Made by a program: the position numbers and the translations under genes
The notes under the pieces: generated by a model
What the model was told of the DNA's origin: nothing
Databases searched by the model: none
The model's input: the letters and a program-made list of their open reading frames with translations, nothing else
Part shown: positions 12,901 through 24,818 of the stretch, in pieces
Layout of the letters: every line of letters starts with the position of its first letter
Numbering within the stretch: position 1 is the stretch's first letter
Assembly (NCBI RefSeq): GCF_905220365.1
Contig: NC_061124.1
Span: forward strand, 5,024,501 to 5,088,500
Length of the DNA stretch: 64,000 nt
Direction of reading: 5' to 3'
DNA from: Vanessa cardui
Taxonomy: Eukaryota > Arthropoda > Insecta > Lepidoptera > Nymphalidae

Positions 12901-15900
12901 ATCACCCACATGGGTACTTATTTATATAATTTAAATGAGAAACGAAAATGTCACGTTACCGTAGAGTTTCTCTATATTAATCGACCAGGAAACGATAATG
13001 ACAAAATTTTTAGTCATTTGTACCAGTATGGCGTTTCTTCAGGGGTCTAATTACGTAAAGGCAAAAAGGAAAATGATGGTCATAGCGCTCGCATCGGCGG
13101 CCCAATTCGCTTTAATCGAACGCGTCGGAAAAACCACCATACCGCCATACTGGTACAAATGACCAAATATTTTGTCATTATCGTTTCCTGGTATATATTT
13201 CTTTTGTTTAGTTTCTAAAAACGATACGTAGCTGAAAAAAAATATAATTATTAAAAAAAACTCTTGATTACCCATAGGACCAGGTTCACCAATTTCTCCC
13301 TTTTGTCCTCCTGGCCCTGGAGCTCCTCGGGGTCCTTCACGGCCCATAGGACCTTGTAATCCTTCTCGCCCAGCTTCTCCTTGTTCACCTTTATCACCTC
13401 TTACACCCGGCGGACCCGGTGGACCGAGATCTCCTTTAGATCCAGGTGTTCCCTATCATTAAAGAAATGTATTTTTGTAAAACTTATCCTCTTCATCTAA
13501 TCAATTGTTATCATCTTTATAATTAATTGCCCACGAAAACCCATGTTTATCTTAAATTACCGTTTAATAATTACCTTAAGTATATAATACCTTAAAAAAA
13601 TCGCTTCGTGAATGAATAGATATACAGCTGATTACATAATGTTTCCCTCCTATAATGTCCTATTTAGGCTTTTTCGCTATACTTACAGGCACTCCTGGTA
13701 GTCCTGGTTCACCGTTAGGTCCAGGTGATCCCGGAGGACCAACAGGTCCAGGTTTGCCCTCGGGACCAGATGGTCCTGGAGGTCCGTCTTTACCCATTTC
13801 TCCGGGTGCTCCCATTTCTCCTGGTGTCCCTGGTATACCAGAAGGACCTTGAAGTCCGGGTGGTCCTGGATCACCGTTTTGTCCTTGTGGCCCAGTTAGT
13901 CCAGGAGGACCAGGTAGTCCGGATGATCCAGTCTCTCCCTAAAAAGTATTACTAGGTTAATATTGTATCATTTTAAATAATTGCTTGTTTTTATCAAACG
14001 TAACTCAAATCTCTACTAGGTTTACTAAAAAATTATGTACCGTAGGTCCTCTTTCTCCTGGCGTACCAGGTAATCCGGGTTTTCCATCTGTACCAGGTGG
14101 TCCCATATTGCCTGGAAATCCACGTGGACCCTCTAGTCCTTGTGGGCCTCGCTCACCAACAGAACCGGGGGGACCAGGTTGGCCTGTATCGCCTTTAGGC
14201 CCTGGCGGCCCATCCGAACCTCTACGGCCACGTGGCCCTCGATAACCCTTTCAATGATAAATTAAAATGTAGATAATACATATAAGATAGTTTTATAACA
14301 TTTAATAGAACGTCGAAGACTACTTATGAGCAGGGTCTAGAACACTAACTTTGTCTTAAAAAGTCCTTAAATAACAGTTACTGAGAGTTTTAAAGTAAAA
14401 AGTAATAAAAAAAAATTAAAAAAAAGTACTTATTATCTTAAAGAACAATAGTATGCAGTAGTATGATCGTTTTTATTAAATACGATAAAACGACACGATG
14501 GCGATGATCCCCAATAGTTATTAATATAATAAAATAATTATTCAAACGAAGTATAACGATTAATTATTGAATATTAATATTTAAATATTGAAAAGAAATA
14601 AGACTGAATAGATACATTTACTTTCTTACCCTTGGTCCGCCTTCACCACGATCTCCTGGTATTCCAATCAATCCCTGGAAAAGATCAAACATTATATATA
14701 ATTGTAGATTTGAATGTACTTAATTATTTTGTAATTTGTACGTATGAATATTATATACTAACATATAAATCTTACTATATCCTAAAACTATATACGAGTA
14801 TATGTACATTGTACTTGCCTTTAATAAATAAAATATATCTTACCATTATTCCTTTTGTTCCCCGTCGTCCACGTCTCCCAGCCGCTCCTTTGTCTCCCTT
14901 TTCTCCTTGAGTCCCAGGATAGCCAGAGGGGCCTTGAGGTCCAGTGGCACCTTTTTCGCCGGAAGGACCAATAGATCCTGTTTCTCCTCTAGGCCCCTCT
15001 GTACCCTATAAGTGACGTATTCGCATCATGTATCAATATTTATCAAGATAAAATATATTCATAATAATAAGTAAAATTTATTTACTTTTTGTCCTTCGGG
15101 CCCTTCAATGCCTGGTGGCCCAGACTCTCCAACTAACCCACGTTCTCCCTTAGGGCCCATTTCACCCTTTTCTCCTTCAAGTCCTATTTAAGTAATATTT
15201 ATAAAAATTAATTAAAACCGTGTGGGTTCTCGAAAGTAATAAGGTTTTAAGTCTTCCGTTTTTTTGTTATATAAGAAATATATTTATAGACTATGAAATA
15301 CCTCTGATTCCTTTGTCTCCCTTATCACCGGACAAGCCCCTTGGTCCATCTTCACCTTTTAGTCCTCGAGGTCCTGGAAAGCCTAACATTCCCTGTAAAT
15401 ATTATAACAGGTAATTAATTTTCTGAACGAGTACTTTTTTGCAATATCACATTGAGAAATGTCTAGACATTTACCTGTGGGCCTGGTGAGCCTACTTCAC
15501 CAGGCGAACCTTGTTGTCCAGGTGTACCCGGTGTCCCTGGTGATCCTTCGGGGCCTGGAAGCCCTGATATTCCTGGTTTGCCTTGTGGACCCTAGACGAA
15601 AATTATAAATTTAAAACTTATAATTTAAGCAATGTAATTAACCATTAATATTTTTTATATTAATACTTGAATGCCTGGAGCACCAATAGAACCCTGAGGC
15701 CCCGGTGAGCCGGCAGGCCCCATCGGGCCTGGTTGGCCTGGTGAACCGGGTGAGCCAGGTTGTCCTGCGGCTCCTTTAGTTCCCTGTGGTCCCTCATTTC
15801 CCGGTATACCTGGATATCCGATTAATCCCGGAAATCCACGAGGGCCTATAAAGCCTCTCGGGCCCTGTAAATATATATTTGTAAATTGACTTATTTTGAT

Positions 15901-18900
15901 TTCCCTTTTTAAACCTAAAATTTTAAGTGAATACCTATTTGCAGGTATATAAAATTACCAGTTCACCAGATAATCCTGGTGGACCAGGTGGTCCATCATC
16001 ACCCGGAGGACCATCTAGTCCAGGAGCACCAGCTTCCCCTTGTTGCCCCGGTGTGCCTCTTTCTCCTTTGTCACCAGGCATACCCGCTTGTCCAGGATAA
16101 CCCTGTTCCCCTTTCTGCCCAGGAGGTCCAGGAGAACCTCGTTCTCCGTCTCTGCCTGCGTGGCCTCTCCGACCCAATCGCCCCGGTGGTCCTTGTAAGC
16201 CTCTTGGGCCTGGTGGTCCCTGATGATTTTTAAATTAAAAAGAAATATCTAAGTAAATAGCAAATTTATATCTTTTGTAATCGTTAAAAAACTAATTATT
16301 TAACTGGTTCTCCTTGATCTCCTGGCTCTCCCTTTGTTCCTTCTGGCCCGATATCTCCCTCTGGGCCAGGTGGTCCGGTAAGACCCATAGGACCTTCTGC
16401 TCCTCTCATTGCAGCCTGTTAAAAATTGACCAGGTATGAATATAAATTTGGCCTATTATTTTGATTTAATTTTAATATAAAGTATTTTTATGTACCATGT
16501 GTTGTGTAAGAATTTGACGAAGAGCTTCAGATTGTGCATCAGGGCCCTTTTCATTGCCCGGTTGTTGTAACTATAAAAATAAAATGAATTAATACCTTGC
16601 AAATTGATTATTATTTGGAAGTTGATATCGCAAATTGCAATAGAATAACTAACCGGAACTACGAAAACGTGTCCTGGAGCTCCAGGAAATCCTTGTTGAC
16701 CCTCTCCACCGGGCTTACCCGGTTCGCCTTTAGGCCCTCTTGGTCCTTGTGGACCTGGGGGCCCAGGATATCCTCGTGGACCCATATACGTCCCTGTACT
16801 TCCATAGTCATAGTAACTGTCTGATGTGTCGTATCTGGTTGATACGTTACCCTGTACGAAATAAAAATATTATTTTATAAGATTCTATATAAACTGTCAG
16901 TTTTATCTTTTTAAACGGTAAGTCCCAATTGGCCATCTGTTGGTAAGCTGTATACCATCACTTTTAGATATTGACGTTGTAGGAAATATTAACCATTTCT
17001 TATATCGCCAATGTCACCAACCGCGGGAACGAAATATGTCCCATCTACCTTCTTTAAACCGAAATATAACAATACTTAGCATATTTGTTTGATGGTGGGA
17101 TTAATGATTAAGGAGTGGTACCTTCCAGGTAGAACTTTTTGTTTTTACTGTCCGTATCCCAATGTGTTTGGGGTCGGCGCAGCGTGTCTTTTCTTTCTAT
17201 TCTCTTTTATTATTCAACAACTTTTCATGTACCACTATTTTTTTTATTTATATTTACTATTGAAGAAGAAATTATTGTAATAAACGCACGTGTTCCTAAT
17301 AATAAGAATATTATAATTTGGTTTGTTAAGTTGTACGTAACCCTGTTTGCACTCTTTTTATCATAAGAGTTTCATCGTTTTATTTCTATTGGCTTTTGTC
17401 ATTGTTCATTTTCTTTCGAATGATATTAGTTTTATTCATCTTTTTTCGTTATAGCCTAAAAAAAATAGCGCAACATTTTAAATTCACCTTATAGATATAA
17501 TATTAATATACATATATTCTGAAATGTGTGTCTCATTATCTGTTATAAATCCACACCCTTTTGGTGCCTAAGGCCCTGATCGATACGTGCCTCATTATTT
17601 TTGTTGCGATTATAATACTCTGGGTTTTCGATGGATCTGGTAAAAATACATATTTTTTTAGAACTTAATAGTTGTTAATTGGTTTTAAATAATTGTATCT
17701 AAAGATCTAAATTTTTTGATATAGCGATAAGTGAGTTAGTCAGAGTAATCATTTATATTTTTTACAAGTAACGTATAACTTTGACGCTAAACAATAATTC
17801 CTAATTATATCATCATAATTATATACATCTTTATAAAAACAGTCAAGGTCAAATATTCTAGTAAACATATATTTTTCTCAAATTTTCATTCGTTTTTAAA
17901 CATAAAAAGAATATATAAGAATGATATAAGAATGTAAATAATAATTTAATAAAAGTAGTTAAAGGTTTTTTTCTAACGTCATTCTGATAAAATTACTCAG
18001 TAAAAGATTAGATTGTTCAGGTCTATGTAAATGTAAGTTAAAATGAATACTTTAAGCTATGTCTGTTCAGCCCGTGTTTATAAGTCTGTTCGTTAAATTG
18101 TAGAATAATAAATAAATTTTGGAAATATAATATAATATTGAAGTCATACATTTTTCTTAATAACTGTTGTGTATCTCTTTTCTTGTGTATGACCATATTG
18201 AGAGTATAATCATTTTAATAATTTATGGTGTGTACCACAACCCCTTTCCAACAATGAGATAATCAAGTTAGTTATTTTAAAATTAACGAACGCCAATCTT
18301 AAATTGAAATCAAGTCATTTCGGAGATTTCTATAAGACAGCTTGCCTACCCAAAAATTAATGGCTCGCATAAATTTTGGGCTTAGGCTTAGGCAGACTTT
18401 AAAATCAAGATTCACTGCCTACAATTGGTGCCCCTTTGAGAGGCTTACATCAAGGCTTTAAGAATGACAAAGGTACAAAGGTATTTAAAGGTTCTGATTT
18501 AATACGTTTAGCAAGGTGATGGATACTTTCTCACACAACATATAAGTTTGAGAGCTAAGTATCACAAGGTTCGTGGCGTATTGGTGTGATATTACGAACT
18601 TTTATTATTTCTTAGTGCGCCAATGTCTATAAACGGTACGGATAATTTATCATCGGGTAGCCCATATGTCTGTTTCCCTATCTATCAGAACAAAATACCC
18701 GATATTAAAGAATGTATGAAGTTATAACAATTTCATTGAGTATGTAAGCTTGATTTAGAAGTATGTCAATATAGCGAATTGGTTCATTCTCACCTCACCG
18801 AAGTTAGGCGGATGTGTGAGCCAGTCAGTATCTTCGGTCGTTGTGATGAATGGATAGGATGATTCCGTCGTAGTTAGTGTGGGGCCTTCCGTATCGCTGT

Positions 18901-21900
18901 CAATATCTCGTTTCCCCTAAATTACCAATAATAAAAATTAAGGTTATCGCCTTCCATATCAGCAGGTAAGTATATATAAAAAATAATGAGAACATAAAGG
19001 TGTTGTATAAAAAAAACCTATTCTATTCGAGGTACCGATAAAGTTAAGCAAAACTAACATTAACATATTACATCGATTTACTTATATAGACCTACAAAAT
19101 TATGCACAAAGAGTTTTAAATTAATATATCTTTAGATATATTAATACACCATTATTCCATGACACTACTTTTAAATTTCCTATAACAACGGCGCCAATTC
19201 TTTTCCGTAATCAATATCAATCGTGAACTCTCACAGAATCGAGTTCTCATCGTATATACCACTCGTGAAATGTTAACAACCGACTTACGATGATACGCAA
19301 TTTTGATACGTGTATCTTTTACTATTAAAGTCATTGTCGCATATTACTTTCTGACTTTAACGCTCGTATTCTGTGATGAGTTTCGATTTTCTTCTTACGA
19401 TCTCTATATAGGATCAATGATGTCGCGTCAACTCCATGTTTATTTTACTTAGCTCCTCTTGTGGACGGAAAAGATTATAATCTAGTTATTATTAGAACAG
19501 TTTTTTCAAATACCTTTTAAATTTAGATTGAATATAGAGAGTCGTATTAAAATTATATGTGAAACTGTATGCTCTTGACAGAAAATACTTCGATGATTGT
19601 AGTCGTATATCTTACCGTAACGGTGACAATACCGGATGCTCCAGTGGGACTGACTTCAATACTAGAAGGTGTAGGTATGTATTCATCGGTGTCAGTAAAT
19701 CTTCCGAAAATGCTGTTTTCATCTGCACGAAGAATGGCGATTTAAATACATATTTTAGCAATATCTCAAAATCTACTAAAAATAACACTTTCATTGGTCA
19801 GCTTCAAGCTTAGCTTATTAATAAATTTATATTTCATGTTAAAAACTTTGATAAATAAGGCGAATTACTTGATAAGTTATTATTTATACGATATCACACC
19901 AGAGAAGCTATTAACAAGTCGGCTTTCATTAAAATTTGTATCTAATATAAATTACTTCGTGCTAAATTTACAGCTTTGTGCAAGCCCTTTTCGGTATAAG
20001 TTGCAATACTTAGTTTGAGTTGTGGAGTGAGTCAGTGTAACTACAGGCACAACGGACACAACATCTTAGTTCTCAAAGCTGTGGGCACGTGGGTAGTATA
20101 AGAAAAGGTTAAAATTTCGAACGGTGTCGATTTCTATGGTCAGTAACCATTAAAATCAGATGACCCCATTGCTTTGAAAAGAAGTATTTTTAACTGCCGC
20201 ATTTATAACCTTAATTAGTATAAATATAAAATGTTGAGTTGTTTGTCATGATAGACTGTAGATCGTTCTTACCGTCGTCAGTGGAAACTGGATAGGGAAC
20301 AGTAAAACCATAAGAATCTGGCACTTGCCAATACGGCCTCGCTGTTGTCAGTTCTCTGCTAGCAGCTGCCCATAAGGTCTCTGACTGGTTTTTATTAGTG
20401 AATAATCTTTGTCCAAATTGATCATATCTCTCATTTTCGTTAACCGACGATTGTGTAGCGGAGTAATCAGGTACTTTATCGAATTCGTGCACAGAATTCA
20501 ATGACTCATAGTCATACGATCCAAATGATCCACAATCTGGTGCTACTGCTACACACATGTCATACGCGAGGTCCGGTTGATTAGCGAATTGGAGCAATTC
20601 AATATCGCCCTGTAATGAACAATTGGTGAATCAAGGCTGTTAAAATAACTTCCATCATTTCGTCATGTCGAAGGAATTTCAATTGAAGCAAATCAGTGTT
20701 ACATTAAAGTTCATTTATTTGTAAAACGGGTGTGAACCTGAGTTCACACCCGTTGTAACTTTATTACTATGGTTGGTACTGATACCAACCATAGTAATAA
20801 AGTTACAACGATTAATAGTGATTCTATTATTGCACCACTATTCCTCGATCCATGTTTTATATTTAAAGATATTTAAAGTAACATTCAGTAAATGTTCTAC
20901 TGATGGTTAAAGGTTTGTCTAGTTTGGAGAGGCTTTGTGGGTCATTCCACCTTTCTGACAATACAGATTGATGGATCTACATATATGTAGCGGATATTTC
21001 AACCAATAATGCAAGTTTTCTTACCATGTTTTCCTTTACCGTTTTGGACGAGATGAATTAGAAATTAATAGCACAAAAAAAAAACTAGTCTACTAATATT
21101 CGTTAGCTAGTTACCTCGTAATACTGGTCGGGTGTTACTTGAGTACCGACGACTAAAACTCCAGCTAAATTAAAGGTGCTGCCAGGATGTCGCCTCAGAG
21201 GCAACGTGCCTCTGATCTCGCAGTCAACGAGTAATGTTACGGAATCGCCCTTTACGCTAACTGCCACTCTATGCCACCTAAATTTTTTTAAGTTGTTTTA
21301 ATAAAATGTGATACATTAATATTTAAATAAAACTAATTATAACGGATGAATCGCGTATATTAATTATTTTTAAACATCCCGACGTTTCGAGCACTTTGCA
21401 GTGTTCGTGGTCACGGGTAGACTAAGATGACATTTGTCTATTTGAAGAACAAAGGAAATATTATTAACAACTACCGCCAACGATTTCTCAATTGATGTGT
21501 TGAAGAACGCCTATTTTTGATGTCAAAAATAGGCGTTCTTCAAAGTCTGCAGTCTGTGAACATGCTCTGGATAAACCTAACCATTTTATCCGATTTGATA
21601 AACCACAGATCCTCGCTAGAGAACACAGATTCATTCCTAGAATGATACGCGAGGCTATTGAAATTCAAAAACATCCGAACTTCAATAGAGAAGATGGTTG
21701 GAGACTTTCTAACACCTGGGATCCACTTATTAAAAATTTAAAATCCCAAATCCAACAGACTGCAAGACCTAAAGATACAGTTAGTGCCTTCTGCGTGCAA
21801 CCGGAACGTTACTCAAGACATCAATTGAGAAATCGTTGGCGGTAGTTGTTAATAATATTTCCTTTGTTCTTCAAATAGACAAATGTCATCTTAGTCTACC

Positions 21901-23044
21901 CGTGACCACGAACACTGCAAAGTGCTCGAAACGTCGGGATGTTTAAAAATAATTAATATACGCGATTCATCCGTTATAATTAGTTTTATTTAAATGTGTA
22001 ATAATCGCGAAAATTTAAGACAACATTACATTAATATTAATTAATTATTGGGGAGCTGTTCTATATTTTGAATAAAAATAAGTTATTGTATAAAACGTAT
22101 TATCCTGTTATAATAATTTTTGTGTTGATCAATATCAGCTAATTTTAAAGTAGATATGTATTTCTGAATCAAAAATATATTAATGAGTTCATACTTTTCG
22201 TCGGCAATATTAACTCGATATGTGAGCAGCTCGTGATCCTCAGGTTGGCCTCGCGTATCCTCGTAGTACAACTCTATGAGTTCACCAATGACCAATTGCA
22301 ATTGTTCGTCGCCGGCATCCGAATACAGAACGAAAAGAGGGTTTTGGTCTGTACCTGCTTAGAAAAAGAAACTTTGACGTTTGTGTCATATATGGAAAAA
22401 ACCTAACGAGAAAATCCAAAGAGAATTTGATTTTAATTAAATTACCAAAAAATACATACCCGATAGACGTACTACTGCTAAAATTGAGAAGTCTTCAGGG
22501 AACGTGTTAAAGAACATTCCAGCCGATAGTTGGTGCAGGGTCGCATTCTCGTTGAGGGAGAAGGCCGTAGATTCTGTTTCGGGAGTGCCAGGCGACTGAC
22601 ATCGGCCTGGCACTCGTGTTACTCCTTCGGGTAATGCTCCATCTTGCACCACGGATAGTACGTCGAAAATTTCGAGACTTTCTGCAATTAGACATGATCT
22701 TCAAGACAACTTATCTTTTCGAATTTTAAAGAAACATAAAGTTAAATGCTTATTAGAACAAAACGCTATTCTAAATCTACAAGATAAAGTAAAATACTGT
22801 TAAAATATTTTATTCTAATAAACACGATTCTACCCCAATAAATAAAATAAATTACCATCCGAATTATCATACAAAAAATAAACACTTGAATAAATAATTT
22901 CATTCTGCTTAAACATTCGAAACTGTGTATAAACAATGGAATAGTTTCATTTAATAAGATAAACAAAAAATACTCACCGTTTCCAGATCCAACGCAGAGT
23001 ACGCAAAACAATATAAGGAGGAGCCCTTTCATTTCAAGAGCCAT
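6943..23044 (-). CDS. Fibrillar procollagen alpha chain (TSPN - triple helix - COLFI)
   Basis: Exons in transcript order: 23044-22978, 22681-22460, 22354-22195, 21277-21115, 20609-20273, 19722-19616, 18916-18794, 16851-16654, 16570-16496, 16415-16305, 16219-15959, 15864-15667, 15591-15475, 15392-15302, 15183-15086, 15005-14844, 14674-14630, 14247-14041, 13938-13687, 13452-13272, 12873-12731, 12085-11869, 11639-11479, 11201-10932, 10421-10260, 10032-9817, 9633-9375, 9147-8998, 8732-8578, 8060-7945, 7864-7762, 7080-6943. This makes 5265 nt, 1754 residues, with every phase matching. Order: signal peptide 1-22, TSPN/LamG-like domain to about 220, variable region, minor helix (about 415-450), major helix 489-1499, RKRR at 1514-1517, COLFI propeptide to 1754. 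The product is a secreted, trimeric fibril-forming collagen, closest in layout to the TSPN-bearing V/XI/XXVII-like group; such genes occur in several insects. One donor is GC. The vertebrate class is not assignable from this alone. Confidence 0.93.
7263..7675. mobile_element. MITE with long terminal inverted repeats in a collagen intron
   Basis: The left end GGGAGCGTTCAAGTATTACG matches the inverted right end CGTATTAATTGAACGCTCCC with few changes. Both arms continue into C-rich stretches (ACCCCCTCC type) with repeated GTAACG. It is about 413 bp with no coding potential. The superfamily is uncertain; the flanks show only TAT on each side. Confidence 0.65.
7943..7945 (-). other. GC-AG intron donor in the collagen C-propeptide
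   Basis: The exon ending at 7945 reads CAAAG and is followed by GC rather than GT. Joining CAAAG to the next exon (7864) keeps the frame and yields NTQAPQRSDIPVDL, as expected for COLFI. A GT used slightly upstream would break the domain. Confidence 0.7.
8125..8371. mobile_element. hAT-like non-autonomous element
   Basis: The ends CAGTGGCGTAGCTAGG and, inverted, TAGCTACGCCACTG form terminal inverted repeats. GC-rich GGGCCC blocks lie inside each end. The flanks AAATTCTAAT and AATTTCTAAT differ at one position, consistent with an aged target duplication. About 247 bp, inside a collagen intron. Confidence 0.6.
8398..8502 (+). repeat. Metulj-type SINE, 3' fragment
   Basis: Contains CAACGTGGTAGAATATG and the GAGGAGGCCTTAGC block seen near the 3' end of the fuller copies at 24819-25088 and 26727-27014. 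It is degenerate and lies next to the hAT-like element. Confidence 0.55.
10640..10850 (+). repeat. tRNA-derived SINE, copy 1
   Basis: Shares with 50237-50475 the blocks GTCGAGTAGTGTGTACAACG, CTACTCCGAGGTCCCGG, a pol III B-box-like ATTCGATTC, and a tail with GTCTGGGTATTTGTGG and ACATTGGGATCAGA. The A box is eroded. It lies in a collagen intron, opposite to the gene. Confidence 0.65.
12984..13192. mobile_element. MITE with about 50-bp inverted repeats
   Basis: The left arm (12984-13034, ACCAGGAAACGATAATGACA) and inverted right arm (13143-13192) match at nearly all positions around a spacer of about 108 bp. It lies in a collagen intron. No clear target duplication is seen. Confidence 0.65.
16496..19722 (-). 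other. Collagen variable region, minor helix and hinge exons 6-9
   Basis: Exons 6-7 encode Thr/Asp-rich linker (FTDTDEYIPTPSS, GKRDIDSD). Exon 8 has a Tyr-rich stretch (DSYYDYGSTGTY) that could be sulfated, followed by a short Gly-X-Y run from MGPRGYPGPP to GFPGAPG. Exon 9 is a non-collagenous hinge ending ALRQILTQHM, just before the major helix. Confidence 0.75.
16915..17135 (-). repeat. Interspersed short repeat (LINE-tail type), degenerate copy
   Basis: Resembles the clearer copies at 51355-51644 and 57412-57692 in order: GGCCATCTGTTGGTAAG, a GTAGGAAATATTAACCATT block, CACCAACC, AAACCGAAATATAACAATAC, GAGTGGTACCTTCC. Part of the 1.9-kb collagen intron 16852-18793; the rest of that intron shows nothing. 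Confidence 0.5.
20725..20810. repeat. Two overlapping perfect hairpins in a collagen intron
   Basis: 20725-20754 has 13-nt perfect arms (AACGGGTGTGAAC) around CTGA. 20751-20810 has 28-nt perfect arms beginning CGTTGTAACTTTATTACTAT, also around CTGA. They share the four bases 20751-20754. Confidence 0.85.
21321..21995 (+). mobile_element. Penelope-like retroelement remnant between 178-bp inverted repeats
   Basis: The arms 21321-21498 and 21818-21995 are inverted copies with no difference visible by eye. Between them, 21543-21845 encodes a peptide with SAVCEHALDKPNHFIRFDK, then ILAREHRFIPRMIREAIEI, KHPNFNREDGWRLS and a WDPLI motif. This is the characteristic C-terminal end of insect Penelope-like (RT plus GIY-YIG) proteins. 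The arms carry the element's 3' end (CTCGAAACGTCGGGATG). A second, opposite-facing 3' end forms the left arm. A perfect 20-nt hairpin (21501-21542) marks the junction. The remnant lies in the collagen intron 21278-22194. Confidence 0.75.
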
Positions 23045-24818
23045 TGCGGCCCGAATAAATATGTCAAAGGGATAATATTTACATTTCGTCCCATCCCGAT
23101 AGTAAAGGGTTGAAAGTTATATGTAGTTCTGTAAGGCCTCGTGGGGAGAAGGCATGATGCGCCCCCGATGGGCACTGTTGGACTGATTTAAATGCGCGCA
23201 CAGCTCAGCATCACACATCGCTATGTGAATTGCATTGGTGTCAAAATAATAAATATCAATTACCGAATGGAGATAAACGTTCCATTCAGCGTTGGAGAAT
23301 TTGAAGTTATTTTAGTCAGGAAAAGTAGATGGTTCTCGTACAGGTTATATTTATATACGTTTAGGTTATATTTTTGTTTTGTCTTATTAAGGTGAATGCT
23401 ATTCATCAGGGCATAAAAATATATTGTAACTCGTCTCGTTAGCTTGGTCAGTAATTAGGTAGTTCTCGAGGTACTGGATTTAATCGAGATGAGGAAATTC
23501 ATATTCCGGCGTTAGAAAATTATGTGCTTGAGACGATCATGCCCAGAAAACATGTTAACTCTCTTCGACTACAAGAGTTCCATTAATGAGAATTAAATGT
23601 TTGTGCACACTTTTACTCAGAAATATATACTGCGTAGTTGGCAATTCCTTTAGATTGACAGCAGTAGCCAAGATTACGAGTGCCTAAGGACTATCCCACC
23701 TACATTAATAACAAACACTATATACATTGTTTTCTTTGCAGAATAAACGAATGTGAATATTTAATTTTCCAAGTACATCTACGTAAATCTCATTAAATTC
23801 GAAGTAGATTTCGGTGATACAAACGATTTGATATTAAACATTTCCAGAATTTGTTTTGAGAAAAGGTTATTGACATTAGGCGACTTGGATTCAATCAAAT
23901 TGGACGCCTCACGAATTAGACAGACACTCTTATTATGAGAGCAGACGATGCTTTCGTTGTCAAATAGATTAAGATTTATTTTCTCCGAGTTGAAAATGTT
24001 GACTTCATTAAATATTTTTACATTTTACAGTTTATGTGTAGCGTAAATAACTTTTCCATGAGGACGATTTTTAATCAAATTCATCAAATACATTATCTCG
24101 AATCATCTTGAAAAATTAAATAATCATCAATACGATTATTTATAGTAGCTATCATTTGCTTACTATGATCTGAAACTGCAGTGTAAAATCACGAAAAACG
24201 GAAGAATATGTTAATTGCTATTGGAATTTATTTAAGCCAGTTAAAGGTATATTTAATTTCCTAATCGTTGATTAAGTTTACGCAATTAATATAGTGTATA
24301 AATTATTTCATCTTTGTCTATATTTCAGTTTTCTTCGTTTTGCAAAAGAGACGATCTTAGCCTTTTATTTAACATAATAATAAAGTAAACTAAATACAAC
24401 TTAACTTACCTGAAATAAAGTATAATTTCTTACAATATCCTATTCGAAATTATCCGCGTTTCAATTTCTCGGACAAATTAAGTAGGATTTGCTTTTTAAT
24501 GAACCCGTAGCTATATTAAGTCTTTCCATTTCATGATTCGATTACAATTTCAGGGGCTTTCGAGTGCCACTTCCCTAAATGTAGGTCAGCCTTGACACAC
24601 TAATCCAAGTCAGATACATATCAACTTCATTTGAATAAGCCGTATGCGTAATTATGACCGCTTTGATGTATTGGTCTAAAGTAAGCTATTAAGGCCATTC
24701 TTCTCCATTATACGATCATGAACGTTTGAAATTAGGTTTAATAATTGCTGCGCAAAAAAGGTTTTGGTGGTAATGTTTATTTCATCGTTCGTATATTACC
24801 AAACAAATACAACATGTA
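23045..24818. other. Upstream region of the collagen gene, no gene seen
   Basis: The collagen ATG is at 23044. The promoter presumably lies just beyond it, but I see no convincing TATA box or other element. The remainder is AT-rich with no protein-like frame. Confidence 0.5.

Larger units (their letters stand above)
9481..16403 (-). other. Collagen major triple helix, 337 uninterrupted Gly-X-Y triplets
   Basis: I counted triplets exon by exon from GAEGPMGLT to the last GPPGPP: 11, 29, 22, 13, 21 (split over two exons), 18, 5, 23, 28, 36 (split), 42 (split), 30, 18, 24 and 17, making 337 (1011 residues). No interruption is seen. Vertebrate fibrillar chains usually have 338 triplets. Every exon or split pair is a multiple of 9 bp, and many are multiples of 54 (162, 216, 270, 324, 378) or a single 45. 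Confidence 0.9.
20273..23044 (-). other. Collagen signal peptide and TSPN N-propeptide exons 1-5
   Basis: The first exon gives a hydrophobic leader (MKGLLLILFCVLCVGSGN) after MALE. Exons 2-4 encode a LamG/TSPN sandwich: LHQLSAGMFFNTFPEDFSIL, FVLYSD, then WHRVAVSVKGDSVTLLVDC. Exon 5 opens with GDIELLQFANQPDLAYDMC, the usual TSPN closing segment, then an Asp/Tyr-rich variable region (SYDYESL, VPDYSA, NERYDQF). In related chains this region stays on the fibril surface and limits its diameter. Confidence 0.85.

Noticed and set aside
9386..16233. Long Pro/Gly-rich open frames on the plus strand
   Set aside because: They are the mirror of Gly-X-Y codons (GGN/CCN) of the minus-strand collagen and stop or start at its splice sites.
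20725..20810. Transcription terminator hairpin
   Set aside because: The hairpins lie inside an intron of a eukaryotic gene; bacterial-type terminators do not apply.
21860..21960. Hammerhead ribozyme in the Penelope-like end
   Set aside because: GAAAC and GTC are present, but I could not find the CTGATGA core and stems with confidence. Left as a check only.
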